Shown here in pieces: positions 1 through 5,620 of a stretch of DNA of 7,410 nt. Numbering within the stretch: the first letter of the stretch is position 1; the number at the start of each line of letters is the position of its first letter. Source of the stretch: Candidatus Bathyarchaeota archaeon (GTDB taxonomy: Archaea; Thermoproteota; Bathyarchaeia; TCS64); contig WJIV01000026.1 in the NCBI GenBank assembly GCA_014730055.1, positions 1 to 7,410 of the forward strand, read 5' to 3'. The notes below the pieces were generated by a model. That model was not told the DNA's origin. It searched no databases and saw only the letters and a program-made list of their open reading frames with translations. The position numbers and the translations under genes are program-made.

Positions 1-1
1 C

Positions 2-310
2 GAGAAGAGTTTTCTTGACTTCCTAATTAGAGAGGAAAAAGTTGAGAGAGACGGAATAATTTATGTTGGTGGGAGGCCGAGAAAGGAGAATGATGTTGAG
101 CATCTTCTAGATGCGATGATGGAGCAAAGTAGAGGTGCCCCTAATATTGTAACTATTAAACCTGGCGTAGTAATAGGCTACGACCGTAACCACAATACAA
201 ATAATGAACTAAGAGAGCATGGAGTTGAGGTCAAGGAATGGAAAAGTGGTTATCTTGATCTATTGGGAGGGCCACACTGTAGCACCTGCCCTCTCTCAAG
301 GGATCCCTGA
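2..310 (+). CDS. arcA: Arginine deiminase family protein, C-terminal fragment (5' end outside window)
   Basis: The reading frame is open from the left edge to TGA at 308-310, giving 102 visible residues. The segment KPGVVIGYDRNHNTN (visible residues 53-67), then ELREHGVEV, then GGPHCSTCPLSRDP at the very end match the C-terminus of arginine deiminases, where the Cys of GG(G/P)HC is the catalytic nucleophile (here visible Cys93, codon 278-280). Known role of the family: hydrolysis of arginine to citrulline and ammonia in the cytoplasm, the first step of the arginine dihydrolase pathway. The stretch between HGVEV and GGPHC is a few residues shorter than I remember for bacterial ArcA, and the protein stops right after the SRDP tail. 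A related guanidino-group-modifying enzyme therefore remains possible. No other arc genes are visible. The gene converges on purH with 7 bp between stop codons. The Met at 116 is internal, not a start. Confidence 0.82.
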   Translation, partial: EKSFLDFLIREEKVERDGIIYVGGRPRKENDVEHLLDAMMEQSRGAPNIVTIKPGVVIGYDRNHNTNNELREHGVEVKEWKSGYLDLLGGPHCSTCPLSRDP

Positions 311-317
311 AACCGGG

Positions 318-1391
318 TTAGAAGTGTCTGAAACAGCGTTCTTCGGTCAAAGCCATTGCAATACCGTATTCATTGCAAGCATCGATTACCTCTTTGTCCC
401 TGATGCTACCGCCTGGCTGAATACATGCGGAGACACCGTTTTCTCCAAGTGGGTCGATGTTATCTCTAAATGGGAAGAACCCGTCAGAAGCTAGAACTGC
501 CCCCTCAATCTTCTCCGTATGGCCACGCATCTTAGCTTTGTCTATTGCTAGCTCTATCGCGGTTACTCGGTCCTGCTGGCCTGTGCCGATGCCGATTGTA
601 GCATTCTCTTTACTCAATACTACGCCATTACTTCTAACATTCATACAAACATACCAGCTGAATAGGAGATCCTTCAATTCTTGATCAGTTGGCTCCCTAT
701 CGGTTACGAACTTCAAATCAGAAGACCCCTTAATTTTTGTGAGTAAGGGGGCCTGGAGTATTATGCTCCCATCCATCTGGACGCTGAAATCTAGTGGGCT
801 AAGAGGATCTCCTATGTATCTGCTACCGTATTCAAGGTTAGGAACCTGGATTACCCTGAAGTTTTTCTTCTTGTTGAAATGTTCCATGCACCCATCTTCA
901 TAGTCGGGCGCCACGACGGCTTCTACGTAGGTACTCATAATTTCTTCTGCAGTGGTCGTGTCTACAGTACTGTTGAATCCTACTACACTCCCAAAAGCTG
1001 CTAGGCTATCGCAGTCTCTGGCAAGTTTGTAGACTGATTCTAGTTCTTGTTCTTGGTGATTTCTGGCAGCTACGCCACTCGGGTTCACATGTTTCATTAC
1101 TGCACAGGCTGGGTCTTCAAAGTAACTAACTATCCTTAGGCTGTTATTGATGTCCTCTAGGTTTGTCATACTCAGTCCGCCTTTGCCTGTTTTCAGAATT
1201 TTTAGATCTCCAAGGTTAAGGTCTACATCTACAGGATAATAGAAGGCTGCGGGCTGATGAGGGTTCTCCCCATATCTTAGGCTCATCTTTTTTCTATAAA
1301 CAGTCTCCTTTTCTCCAATCTTGATAATAATTTCATCTGGGTATTCCTCTTCCAGTGCTGTGCTGTATCTTTTCCTCATTGACTTGCTCAT
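318..1391 (-). CDS. purH: AICAR formyltransferase, stand-alone PurH C-terminal domain
   Basis: This 357-residue protein corresponds to the C-terminal half of bifunctional PurH. It transfers a formyl group from 10-formyl-tetrahydrofolate to AICAR, giving FAICAR, the penultimate step to IMP. Visible family motifs are RYGENPHQPAAFY (39-51), the catalytic Lys-His pair in MKHVNPSGVA (K100, H101), AFGSVVGFN (132-140), RSNGVVLSKENATIGIGTGQ (253-272), ASDGFFPFRDN (301-311), QPGGSIRDKEVI (325-336) and a terminal CFRHF like the RHFRH/RLFHH ends of PurH. The ATG at 1391-1389 overlaps the upstream cyclohydrolase stop (ATGA). A GGAGG at 1399-1403 sits 7 nt before it, so the start and translational coupling are well supported. 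The first 30 or so residues are a poorly conserved linker. Using a folate-dependent enzyme rather than formate/ATP-dependent PurP implies a folate C1 pool. The gene is also known as purH1 in archaeal work. Confidence 0.94.
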   Translation of the reverse strand: MSKSMRKRYSTALEEEYPDEIIIKIGEKETVYRKKMSLRYGENPHQPAAFYYPVDVDLNLGDLKILKTGKGGLSMTNLEDINNSLRIVSYFEDPACAVMKHVNPSGVAARNHQEQELESVYKLARDCDSLAAFGSVVGFNSTVDTTTAEEIMSTYVEAVVAPDYEDGCMEHFNKKKNFRVIQVPNLEYGSRYIGDPLSPLDFSVQMDGSIILQAPLLTKIKGSSDLKFVTDREPTDQELKDLLFSWYVCMNVRSNGVVLSKENATIGIGTGQQDRVTAIELAIDKAKMRGHTEKIEGAVLASDGFFPFRDNIDPLGENGVSACIQPGGSIRDKEVIDACNEYGIAMALTEERCFRHF

Positions 1392-1984
1392 AGCTTTTCC
1401 TCCAGGTACTCTACTATTGAGTTGTCATAGCGACTAGTCCTTTTGAAGGCTTCTAGGGCGAATCTTCTACGGGTATTAGAACTTATCTCACCATCGTTTT
1501 TCTCTAGCTCCTGTATTAATTCATCATATTGTTCGATTGAGGTAACTATACAAACTGAATCATATAACAGACTTGACTTTGCTGCACTTCTTGTCATTGT
1601 AGGACCGCCAATGTCAATATATTCACAAGCTTTCTTTAGTTCAGCGCCCTCTGTGGTAACCTTCTCAAAGGGGTATAGGTTGCATACAACCAGATCTATT
1701 TTCTTAACATCATTTTCTTCCATCCAGTTTCTGTGATTTGGGTTCTCAACGTCTAGAAGTAGGCCACCGTGAATTTTTGGGTGTAAAGTTTTAACAAGAC
1801 CTCCTGGGCTCTCAGGGTGACCCGTATACGAACTGACTTCGATGAGCTTTTCGTATCCTATTTCTCCGATTCTCTTCGCTGTACCACCACTGCTGATAAT
1901 TTCAACATTATACTTCTCAAGAACCTTTACCAGATCTTCCAAGCTGGTCTTATCGTAGACACTGATTATTGCTCTCTCTATCAT
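1388..1984 (-). CDS. purH: IMP cyclohydrolase, stand-alone PurH N-terminal (MGS-like) domain
   Basis: This 198-residue protein is the N-terminal half of PurH, which cyclises FAICAR to IMP. It shows the MGS-like fold signature from the start: AIISVYDKTSL (5-15), ISSGGTAKRIGE (30-41), SYTGHPESPGGLVKTLHPKIHGG (52-74), DLVVCNLYPFEKV (97-109) and YIDIGGPTMTRSAAK (122-136). The residues equivalent to the human IMP cyclohydrolase active site (Lys66, Tyr104, Asp125, Lys137) are present as K65, Y104, D124 and K136. The usual DGRVKTLHP is GGLVKTLHP here, so the Arg is replaced by Leu. The protein ends just after the cyclohydrolase domain (EYLEEKL), exactly where bifunctional PurH continues into the transformylase. 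Its TGA overlaps the ATG of the next gene. The ATG at 1984-1982 lies about 28 nt from the centre of a TATA-like box, suggesting a nearly leaderless mRNA. A GTGAT just upstream could be a cramped ribosome site. Also called purH2. Confidence 0.94.
   Translation of the reverse strand: MIERAIISVYDKTSLEDLVKVLEKYNVEIISSGGTAKRIGEIGYEKLIEVSSYTGHPESPGGLVKTLHPKIHGGLLLDVENPNHRNWMEENDVKKIDLVVCNLYPFEKVTTEGAELKKACEYIDIGGPTMTRSAAKSSLLYDSVCIVTSIEQYDELIQELEKNDGEISSNTRRRFALEAFKRTSRYDNSIVEYLEEKL
1392..1403 (-). promoter_or_regulatory. Shine-Dalgarno site for the AICAR formyltransferase gene, inside the cyclohydrolase gene
   Basis: On the minus strand, GGAGG (1399-1403) is followed by a 7-nt spacer and then ATGA, in which the downstream ATG overlaps the upstream TGA. 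This strong, well-placed site within the last codons of the cyclohydrolase shows that the second half is initiated in its own right. It argues against a sequencing frameshift in a fused purH. Confidence 0.8.
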
Positions 1985-2008
1985 GATATCACTGTTAGGT
2001 GTAAAAGC

Positions 2009-2016
2009 GATAAAAA
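2009..2016 (-). promoter_or_regulatory. TATA-like box for the split purH genes
   Basis: Read on the minus strand, the box is TTTTTATC within ATATTTTTATCG. Its centre is about 28 nt upstream of the cyclohydrolase ATG. With the usual archaeal spacing of about 26 nt from box to start site, transcription would begin within a few bases of the ATG, giving a leaderless or nearly leaderless transcript. No clear BRE is visible. The 62-bp gap from guaB also suggests that purH can be expressed independently of guaB. Confidence 0.42.
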
Positions 2017-2038
2017 TATGGTAAAAGGATTACCACTG

Positions 2039-2046
2039 AAAAAAAA
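2039..2046 (-). terminator. T-tract terminator after guaB
   Basis: Directly after the guaB TAA the minus strand reads eight T residues in a row. Archaeal intrinsic termination can rely on such U tracts without a hairpin, and none is evident here. It is probably a partial terminator between guaB and the purH pair. Read-through into purH remains possible. Confidence 0.4.
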
Positions 2047-3498
2047 TTAGATGGATCTGCCAGGACCCGGGGACATTATATCGTGTGGTGCTGCTTCCTT
2101 TGCTCCACTCTCTGTTATCAGGGCAAGTTTGGCTTTATTCCACATTCCTGGTATTGTGGATGCTCCTACATACCCCATGGCTGCTTTGAGGCCTCCAGTA
2201 AACTCAGATAGTATATCCTCTACTGGTCCTCTATATGGCACCCATCCCTCGACTCCTTCGCTTACATCTTTACTTGGTTGGCTGTACCTATCCTGTGCAA
2301 AGCGTTTCTTCCTCGCCCTAGTGGAGCCCATTCCATAGTATTCTTTGTAGTATCTTCCCTCCATGGCAACAAGTCTGCCTGGGCTTTCCCTGCATCCAGC
2401 GAAGACATTTCCCATCATCGCACAAGACGCTCCTACTGCTATAGCTACTGCGACATCCCCGGGATTCCTCATTCCACCATCAGCAATTACTGGGATATCC
2501 GCGTCGTATTGCTTCACAGCGTCAGCTACACGGCTGGTAGCATATAGTGTAGGTGCGCCTGCTCTTGTGACTACGCTTGTGCTACATATGCTACCGCTGC
2601 CAATACCCACCCTGATTCCTGAGACCCCCTCAAGCTTGGTAATTATATCCTCAGCTGCCTCGAAGGTTCCAACATTCCCGACTACTATCTCAGCATTTAC
2701 CTCCTTCAGTATCTGCTTCGTCGCGTCAAAGCAGTTCTTGTTATGGAAGTGGCTGACGTCCAGTACGAGAATATCTACGTATTGCTCTAGGGCTTTAGCA
2801 CGCGGTAGATCGAAAGGACTTATTGCCGCTGCACAGATTAATCTACCCTCATCATCTCGGATAGCATCAGGGTAGGTGCCCTTCAAGGTGATATCCTTCA
2901 TGGTTATCAGGCCTTTTACTCTCCTATTTTCGTCCACAATTGGTAGTTTCTCTATCCTATGCTCGTGTAGAATCCTCTTAGCCTCTTCAAGACTAGTTCC
3001 TTCTGTGCCAGTTACAACCTCTTCTGTCATCACATCTCCGACTCTTAGGTTATCTCCGGCAAGACGGACATCCCTCCACGTAACGATTCCTACAAGTTCA
3101 TTCTTCTCCTCTACAACCGGGAACCCTTTGATATTATGTTCCTCCATAAGATCAAGAAGCTCATCCACCGTGGTATCGGGTGTGACGGTTATTACATCAC
3201 GGATAATAACCGCCTCAGCCCGTTTGACCGCTCTAGCCATGGACACCTCCTCCTGGGCGCTACAGTTCCTGTGAAGGACTCCTATGGCGCCCCGTCGGGC
3301 CAGGGCTATTGCCATCTCTTCCTCTGTCACAGTATCCATAGGTGAAGCGACAAAAGGAAGATTCAACTCAATACTCTGAGTAAACCTGCTACTCACCTTA
3401 GCCTCGTCAGGTTCCAGTGTGGTCCATCCTGGTAGAAGTAGAACATCGTTAAATGTAAGGGCCTTTTCCGCATTCTCAAATTTATCACGGAAACCCAT
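2047..3498 (-). CDS. guaB: IMP dehydrogenase with CBS pair
   Basis: This 483-residue protein oxidises IMP to XMP with NAD+, the committed step to guanine nucleotides. N-terminal barrel: LTFNDVLLLPG (14-24) and ASPMDTVTE (51-59). A CBS pair is inserted at about 98-206, with repeats around VTPDTTVDELLDLM and GTSLEEAKRIL. The catalytic loop GSGSICSTS has Cys305, with Thr307 retained two residues on. ADGGMRNPGDVA (339-350) is the phosphate/IMP-binding region, and GMGSTRARKK (389-398) precedes the flap. R404-Y405 match the conserved Arg-Tyr, and EGVEG lies at 414-418. Length is normal for a CBS-bearing GuaB. Two motifs are unusual: LDVSHFHNKN (246-255) replaces the common D-T/S-A-H-G-H-S, and the active-site loop has GSGSIC rather than GPGSIC. 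Since the catalytic residues remain, I infer an active but divergent form. The ATG at 3498 is supported by GGTG at 3506-3509 with 7-nt spacing. It is divergent from the oxidoreductase gene. Confidence 0.95.
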   Translation of the reverse strand: MGFRDKFENAEKALTFNDVLLLPGWTTLEPDEAKVSSRFTQSIELNLPFVASPMDTVTEEEMAIALARRGAIGVLHRNCSAQEEVSMARAVKRAEAVIIRDVITVTPDTTVDELLDLMEEHNIKGFPVVEEKNELVGIVTWRDVRLAGDNLRVGDVMTEEVVTGTEGTSLEEAKRILHEHRIEKLPIVDENRRVKGLITMKDITLKGTYPDAIRDDEGRLICAAAISPFDLPRAKALEQYVDILVLDVSHFHNKNCFDATKQILKEVNAEIVVGNVGTFEAAEDIITKLEGVSGIRVGIGSGSICSTSVVTRAGAPTLYATSRVADAVKQYDADIPVIADGGMRNPGDVAVAIAVGASCAMMGNVFAGCRESPGRLVAMEGRYYKEYYGMGSTRARKKRFAQDRYSQPSKDVSEGVEGWVPYRGPVEDILSEFTGGLKAAMGYVGASTIPGMWNKAKLALITESGAKEAAPHDIMSPGPGRSI

Positions 3499-3507
3499 TC
3501 ATTTACA

Positions 3508-3521
3508 CCATTTTAAAATGG
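3508..3521. repeat. Perfect 14-bp palindrome at the predicted guaB transcription start
   Basis: CCATTTTAAAATGG reads identically on both strands. It lies between the guaB TATA-like box and the guaB ATG, over the position where transcription is expected to begin (about 3517), and its edge includes part of the GGTG ribosome site. The placement suits a repressor operator. Nothing in the sequence identifies the regulator. Confidence 0.4.
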
Positions 3522-3538
3522 CTATTCGTTGACGCGCT

Positions 3539-3546
3539 TAATATAT
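3539..3546 (-). promoter_or_regulatory. TATA-like box for guaB
   Basis: On the minus strand the box reads ATATATTA within GATATATTAAG, centred about 45 nt before the guaB ATG. This predicts a leader of about 20 nt, enough to hold the GGTG ribosome site at 3506-3509. The sequence just upstream of the box (CCTAAG) is only a weak BRE. Confidence 0.5.
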
Positions 3547-3560
3547 CTTAGGTTTAATGA

Positions 3561-3595
3561 TCTCATCAAATTTATCTGATCGTGTAATGATGAGA
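3561..3595. repeat. Inverted repeat TCTCATCA / TGATGAGA flanking a plus-strand TATA-like box
   Basis: Two perfect 8-bp arms lie at 3561-3568 and 3588-3595, separated by 19 bp. The left arm abuts or overlaps the BRE-like bases, and the right arm ends just before the predicted start site of the oxidoreductase gene. The left arm is also half of a tighter dyad TGAT-CTC-ATCA (3558-3568), and TAATGAT recurs at 3555-3561 and 3585-3591, exactly 30 bp apart. The arrangement resembles operator half-sites. Confidence 0.4.
3565..3578 (+). promoter_or_regulatory. BRE/TATA-like promoter for the oxidoreductase/CoA-transferase unit
   Basis: ATCAAA (3565-3570, BRE-like) is followed by TTTATCTG (3571-3578). 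The box centre predicts a start near 3600 and a leader of about 30 nt before the ATG at 3630. The TTAATATATC at 3538-3547 is a second candidate, but it fits guaB better. Confidence 0.42.
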
Positions 3596-3619
3596 AGGTA
3601 TTAAGCACGGTATTACACG
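3581..3619. repeat. Inverted repeat CGTGTAAT / ATTACACG overlapping the oxidoreductase leader
   Basis: Perfect 8-bp arms lie at 3581-3588 and 3612-3619 with a 23-bp spacer. The element interlocks with the preceding inverted repeat: each places one arm inside the other's spacer, and they share base 3588. The right arm falls in the predicted 5' leader. Either paired protein-binding sites or alternative structures are conceivable. Confidence 0.38.
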
Positions 3620-3629
3620 GGTATCATAG

Positions 3630-5585
3630 ATGGATAGCCATCATACAAGAATAATCAAAACTGTATGTGCAAGGGACTGCCCGGATTCCTGCTCCCTAGA
3701 TGTAAGTATAAAAGATGGTAAAATAGTTGAGGTCAGGGCTAGCTTTGATAATCCGGTAACAAATGGTTTAACGTGCCCCAGGGCGGCCGGTGATGCTAAG
3801 AGGGTATACAGCCCAGAAAGGGTAAAGTCTCCCCTAATTAAAACTGGTTCAAAGAACAAAGTCTATAAGAAAGCATCATGGGAAAAAGCCTTAGACCTTG
3901 TATCAAATGAACTTGAAGATATAATATCTGAATATGGTCCTGAAAAGGTGCTTTTACTGGACTACGCGGGTAACACGGGTTACCTAACAACTGGATTTCC
4001 TAAGAGGCTCTGGAATCTTATTGGAGCGACGAAAACAGACTATGCAGTATGCTCTGCATCTGGTCATGCAGCGCTTAATCTTCACTATGGTTTGAGTTAC
4101 GGTTGCCAGCCGCAAGAATTGATGGAAAAAAGAGTGATCATATTCTGGGGATTTAATGCAAAGGTTAGTTCACCTCATCAATGGGCTCTAGCAGAAAAGG
4201 CTCGTAGAGAGCAGGGTGCAGTTATCATTACTGTTGATCCGCGTCTTAGTGAAACAGCTAATTCTTCTGATCTATGGATTAACCCCTTACCAGGATCAGA
4301 TGTTGCTCTAGCATATGGACTTGCTCAATGGCTTATAACCAATGATCAGATTGACACAGAGTTTATTGAAAAATGGACTTTTGGGTATAAGGAGTATAAA
4401 GAAGAGGCATTGAAATGGAACCCGGAGAAGGTTGAGAAATTCACCGGTCTCGGAGATGTAGAGCTGGATAAATTCGGGAAACTTCTAGCTTCTGATCCCT
4501 CAGTTGTTTTCATGCTAGGTATTGGTCTGAATAAGAGTGCGACTGGAGCAGAGTCTATAAGAGCGGTATCTCTACTCCCAGCGTTACTTGGTGTCCATCG
4601 TGGATTTTATTACTCAAACAGCAGGGGAAGATTCATCGGAGACATTTCATTAGATAATCATTCTAAAGGATCAAAGATCGTTAGTCAGGTGAGTCTGGGC
4701 AAGAGGCTGCTTGAGGGGGAATTCAAATTCGTCTATATTACTTGTATGAACCCAGTTTTGACCCTTCCCGACAGTAAGAGTATTACTGCCGGGCTCGAGA
4801 GACATGATGTCTTTGTATGTGTCCACGATACGCACTTTACTGATACATGTAATTTTGCTGAGGTGGTTCTTCCTGCTCCCACGTACCTTGAGAAAAAAGA
4901 CATAGTAGTTTGCGACAGCCACCCATATGTTAGGCTATCTAGCAGCACCATTCAACCTCAGCACAACAGCAAGGATGAGATCTGGGTAATGAGGCAGATT
5001 GCTAGAAGAATTGGAATAGAAGATAAAAGAATATACGTGGACCAATGGGATGAACTGAATAGGATTTTCGAAAAATCATTTACGGATGGTACATTCAAAG
5101 ACCTATTTAATGGAAAAGTGCTAACTCTAAGAAAAAAGCCCAATGAAGCCTATCAAACCTTGTCAGGTAAAATTGAATTCTCCTCTAAGACCGCCCCTCC
5201 TGATCACAATCCCTTGCCAGTTCAAATGCATATTGGTAGAACTTCAAATGAGTTTATCCTCTTGAACAGCGCACTACCTAAATGGACACATACTCAATTC
5301 ACAGACGTTTACGGCGAGATACCTTCCGAAGTCTGGATAAACCCGAAGGATGCTGAAAAACTGGGGATTAAATCTGGGAACAAAATTAAAGTAGCCAATA
5401 ATGATTCCATGTTAGAATTAAACTCAATAGTTACGGATAGAGTTGGTGAAGGTGTATTGTGGATGCCTAGGGAAGTTAAGGACATTAATGGCGTTATCCA
5501 GAACAGCCTGACTCCGGGTACTCCACAAAAACTGGGTGGCGGTCCAGTTTTTAACTCCGTTAAGGTTCAGATAATAAAGGAATAA
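3630..5585 (+). CDS. Molybdopterin (bis-MGD) oxidoreductase, formate dehydrogenase/BisC-like, cytoplasmic
   Basis: This 651-residue protein belongs to the DMSO reductase/formate dehydrogenase superfamily. Its N-terminal 4Fe-4S motif is C13-x3-C17-x3-C21-x27-C49. The segment DYAVCSASGHA places Cys141 at the metal-ligand position used by Cys or Sec in formate dehydrogenases. Further core motifs are VIIFWGFN (169-176), VDPRLSETA (202-210) and PGSDVALAYG (221-230). A second pterin-site segment starts near 369 (VYITCMNP), followed near 402 by HFTDTCNFAEVVLPAPTYLE. The dinucleotide-binding domain spans about 540-651 and includes NSLTP (625-629). There is no twin-arginine signal or membrane segment, so it should be cytoplasmic. 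No electron-transfer subunit is adjacent. The ATG is the first in frame and lies 12 codons before C13. No ribosome site is evident. The substrate cannot be assigned: formate, an aldehyde/acid couple, or a non-redox reaction like acetylene hydratase are all possible. It may be cotranscribed with the CoA-transferase. Confidence 0.9.
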   Translation: MDSHHTRIIKTVCARDCPDSCSLDVSIKDGKIVEVRASFDNPVTNGLTCPRAAGDAKRVYSPERVKSPLIKTGSKNKVYKKASWEKALDLVSNELEDIISEYGPEKVLLLDYAGNTGYLTTGFPKRLWNLIGATKTDYAVCSASGHAALNLHYGLSYGCQPQELMEKRVIIFWGFNAKVSSPHQWALAEKARREQGAVIITVDPRLSETANSSDLWINPLPGSDVALAYGLAQWLITNDQIDTEFIEKWTFGYKEYKEEALKWNPEKVEKFTGLGDVELDKFGKLLASDPSVVFMLGIGLNKSATGAESIRAVSLLPALLGVHRGFYYSNSRGRFIGDISLDNHSKGSKIVSQVSLGKRLLEGEFKFVYITCMNPVLTLPDSKSITAGLERHDVFVCVHDTHFTDTCNFAEVVLPAPTYLEKKDIVVCDSHPYVRLSSSTIQPQHNSKDEIWVMRQIARRIGIEDKRIYVDQWDELNRIFEKSFTDGTFKDLFNGKVLTLRKKPNEAYQTLSGKIEFSSKTAPPDHNPLPVQMHIGRTSNEFILLNSALPKWTHTQFTDVYGEIPSEVWINPKDAEKLGIKSGNKIKVANNDSMLELNSIVTDRVGEGVLWMPREVKDINGVIQNSLTPGTPQKLGGGPVFNSVKVQIIKE

Positions 5586-5620
5586 CGTTAAAAACTAATT
5601 ACGGATATGTCCTGAGCATA

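Noticed and set aside
299..308. 10-bp palindrome AGGGATCCCT at the end of the deiminase gene
   Set aside because: Palindromes of this length are expected several times by chance in a window of this size. It lies within coding sequence, and no T tract follows it to make a terminator.
2363..2875. A 170-codon open frame on the plus strand inside guaB
   Set aside because: It is antisense to a fully conserved IMP dehydrogenase, has a low-complexity Ser/Ala/Thr-rich translation, and shows no recognisable domain or ribosome site. It is a shadow of the real gene, as are the other open frames antisense to guaB and purH.
4050..4052. Possible selenocysteine at the Mo-ligand position of the oxidoreductase
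   Set aside because: The codon is TGC (cysteine), and the frame has no internal TGA, so no selenocysteine insertion is needed.
5607..5615. ATG at 5607 as the start of the CoA-transferase
   Set aside because: It is out of frame and meets TGA after two codons. The TTG at 5621 is the start that keeps the conserved N-terminal strand.
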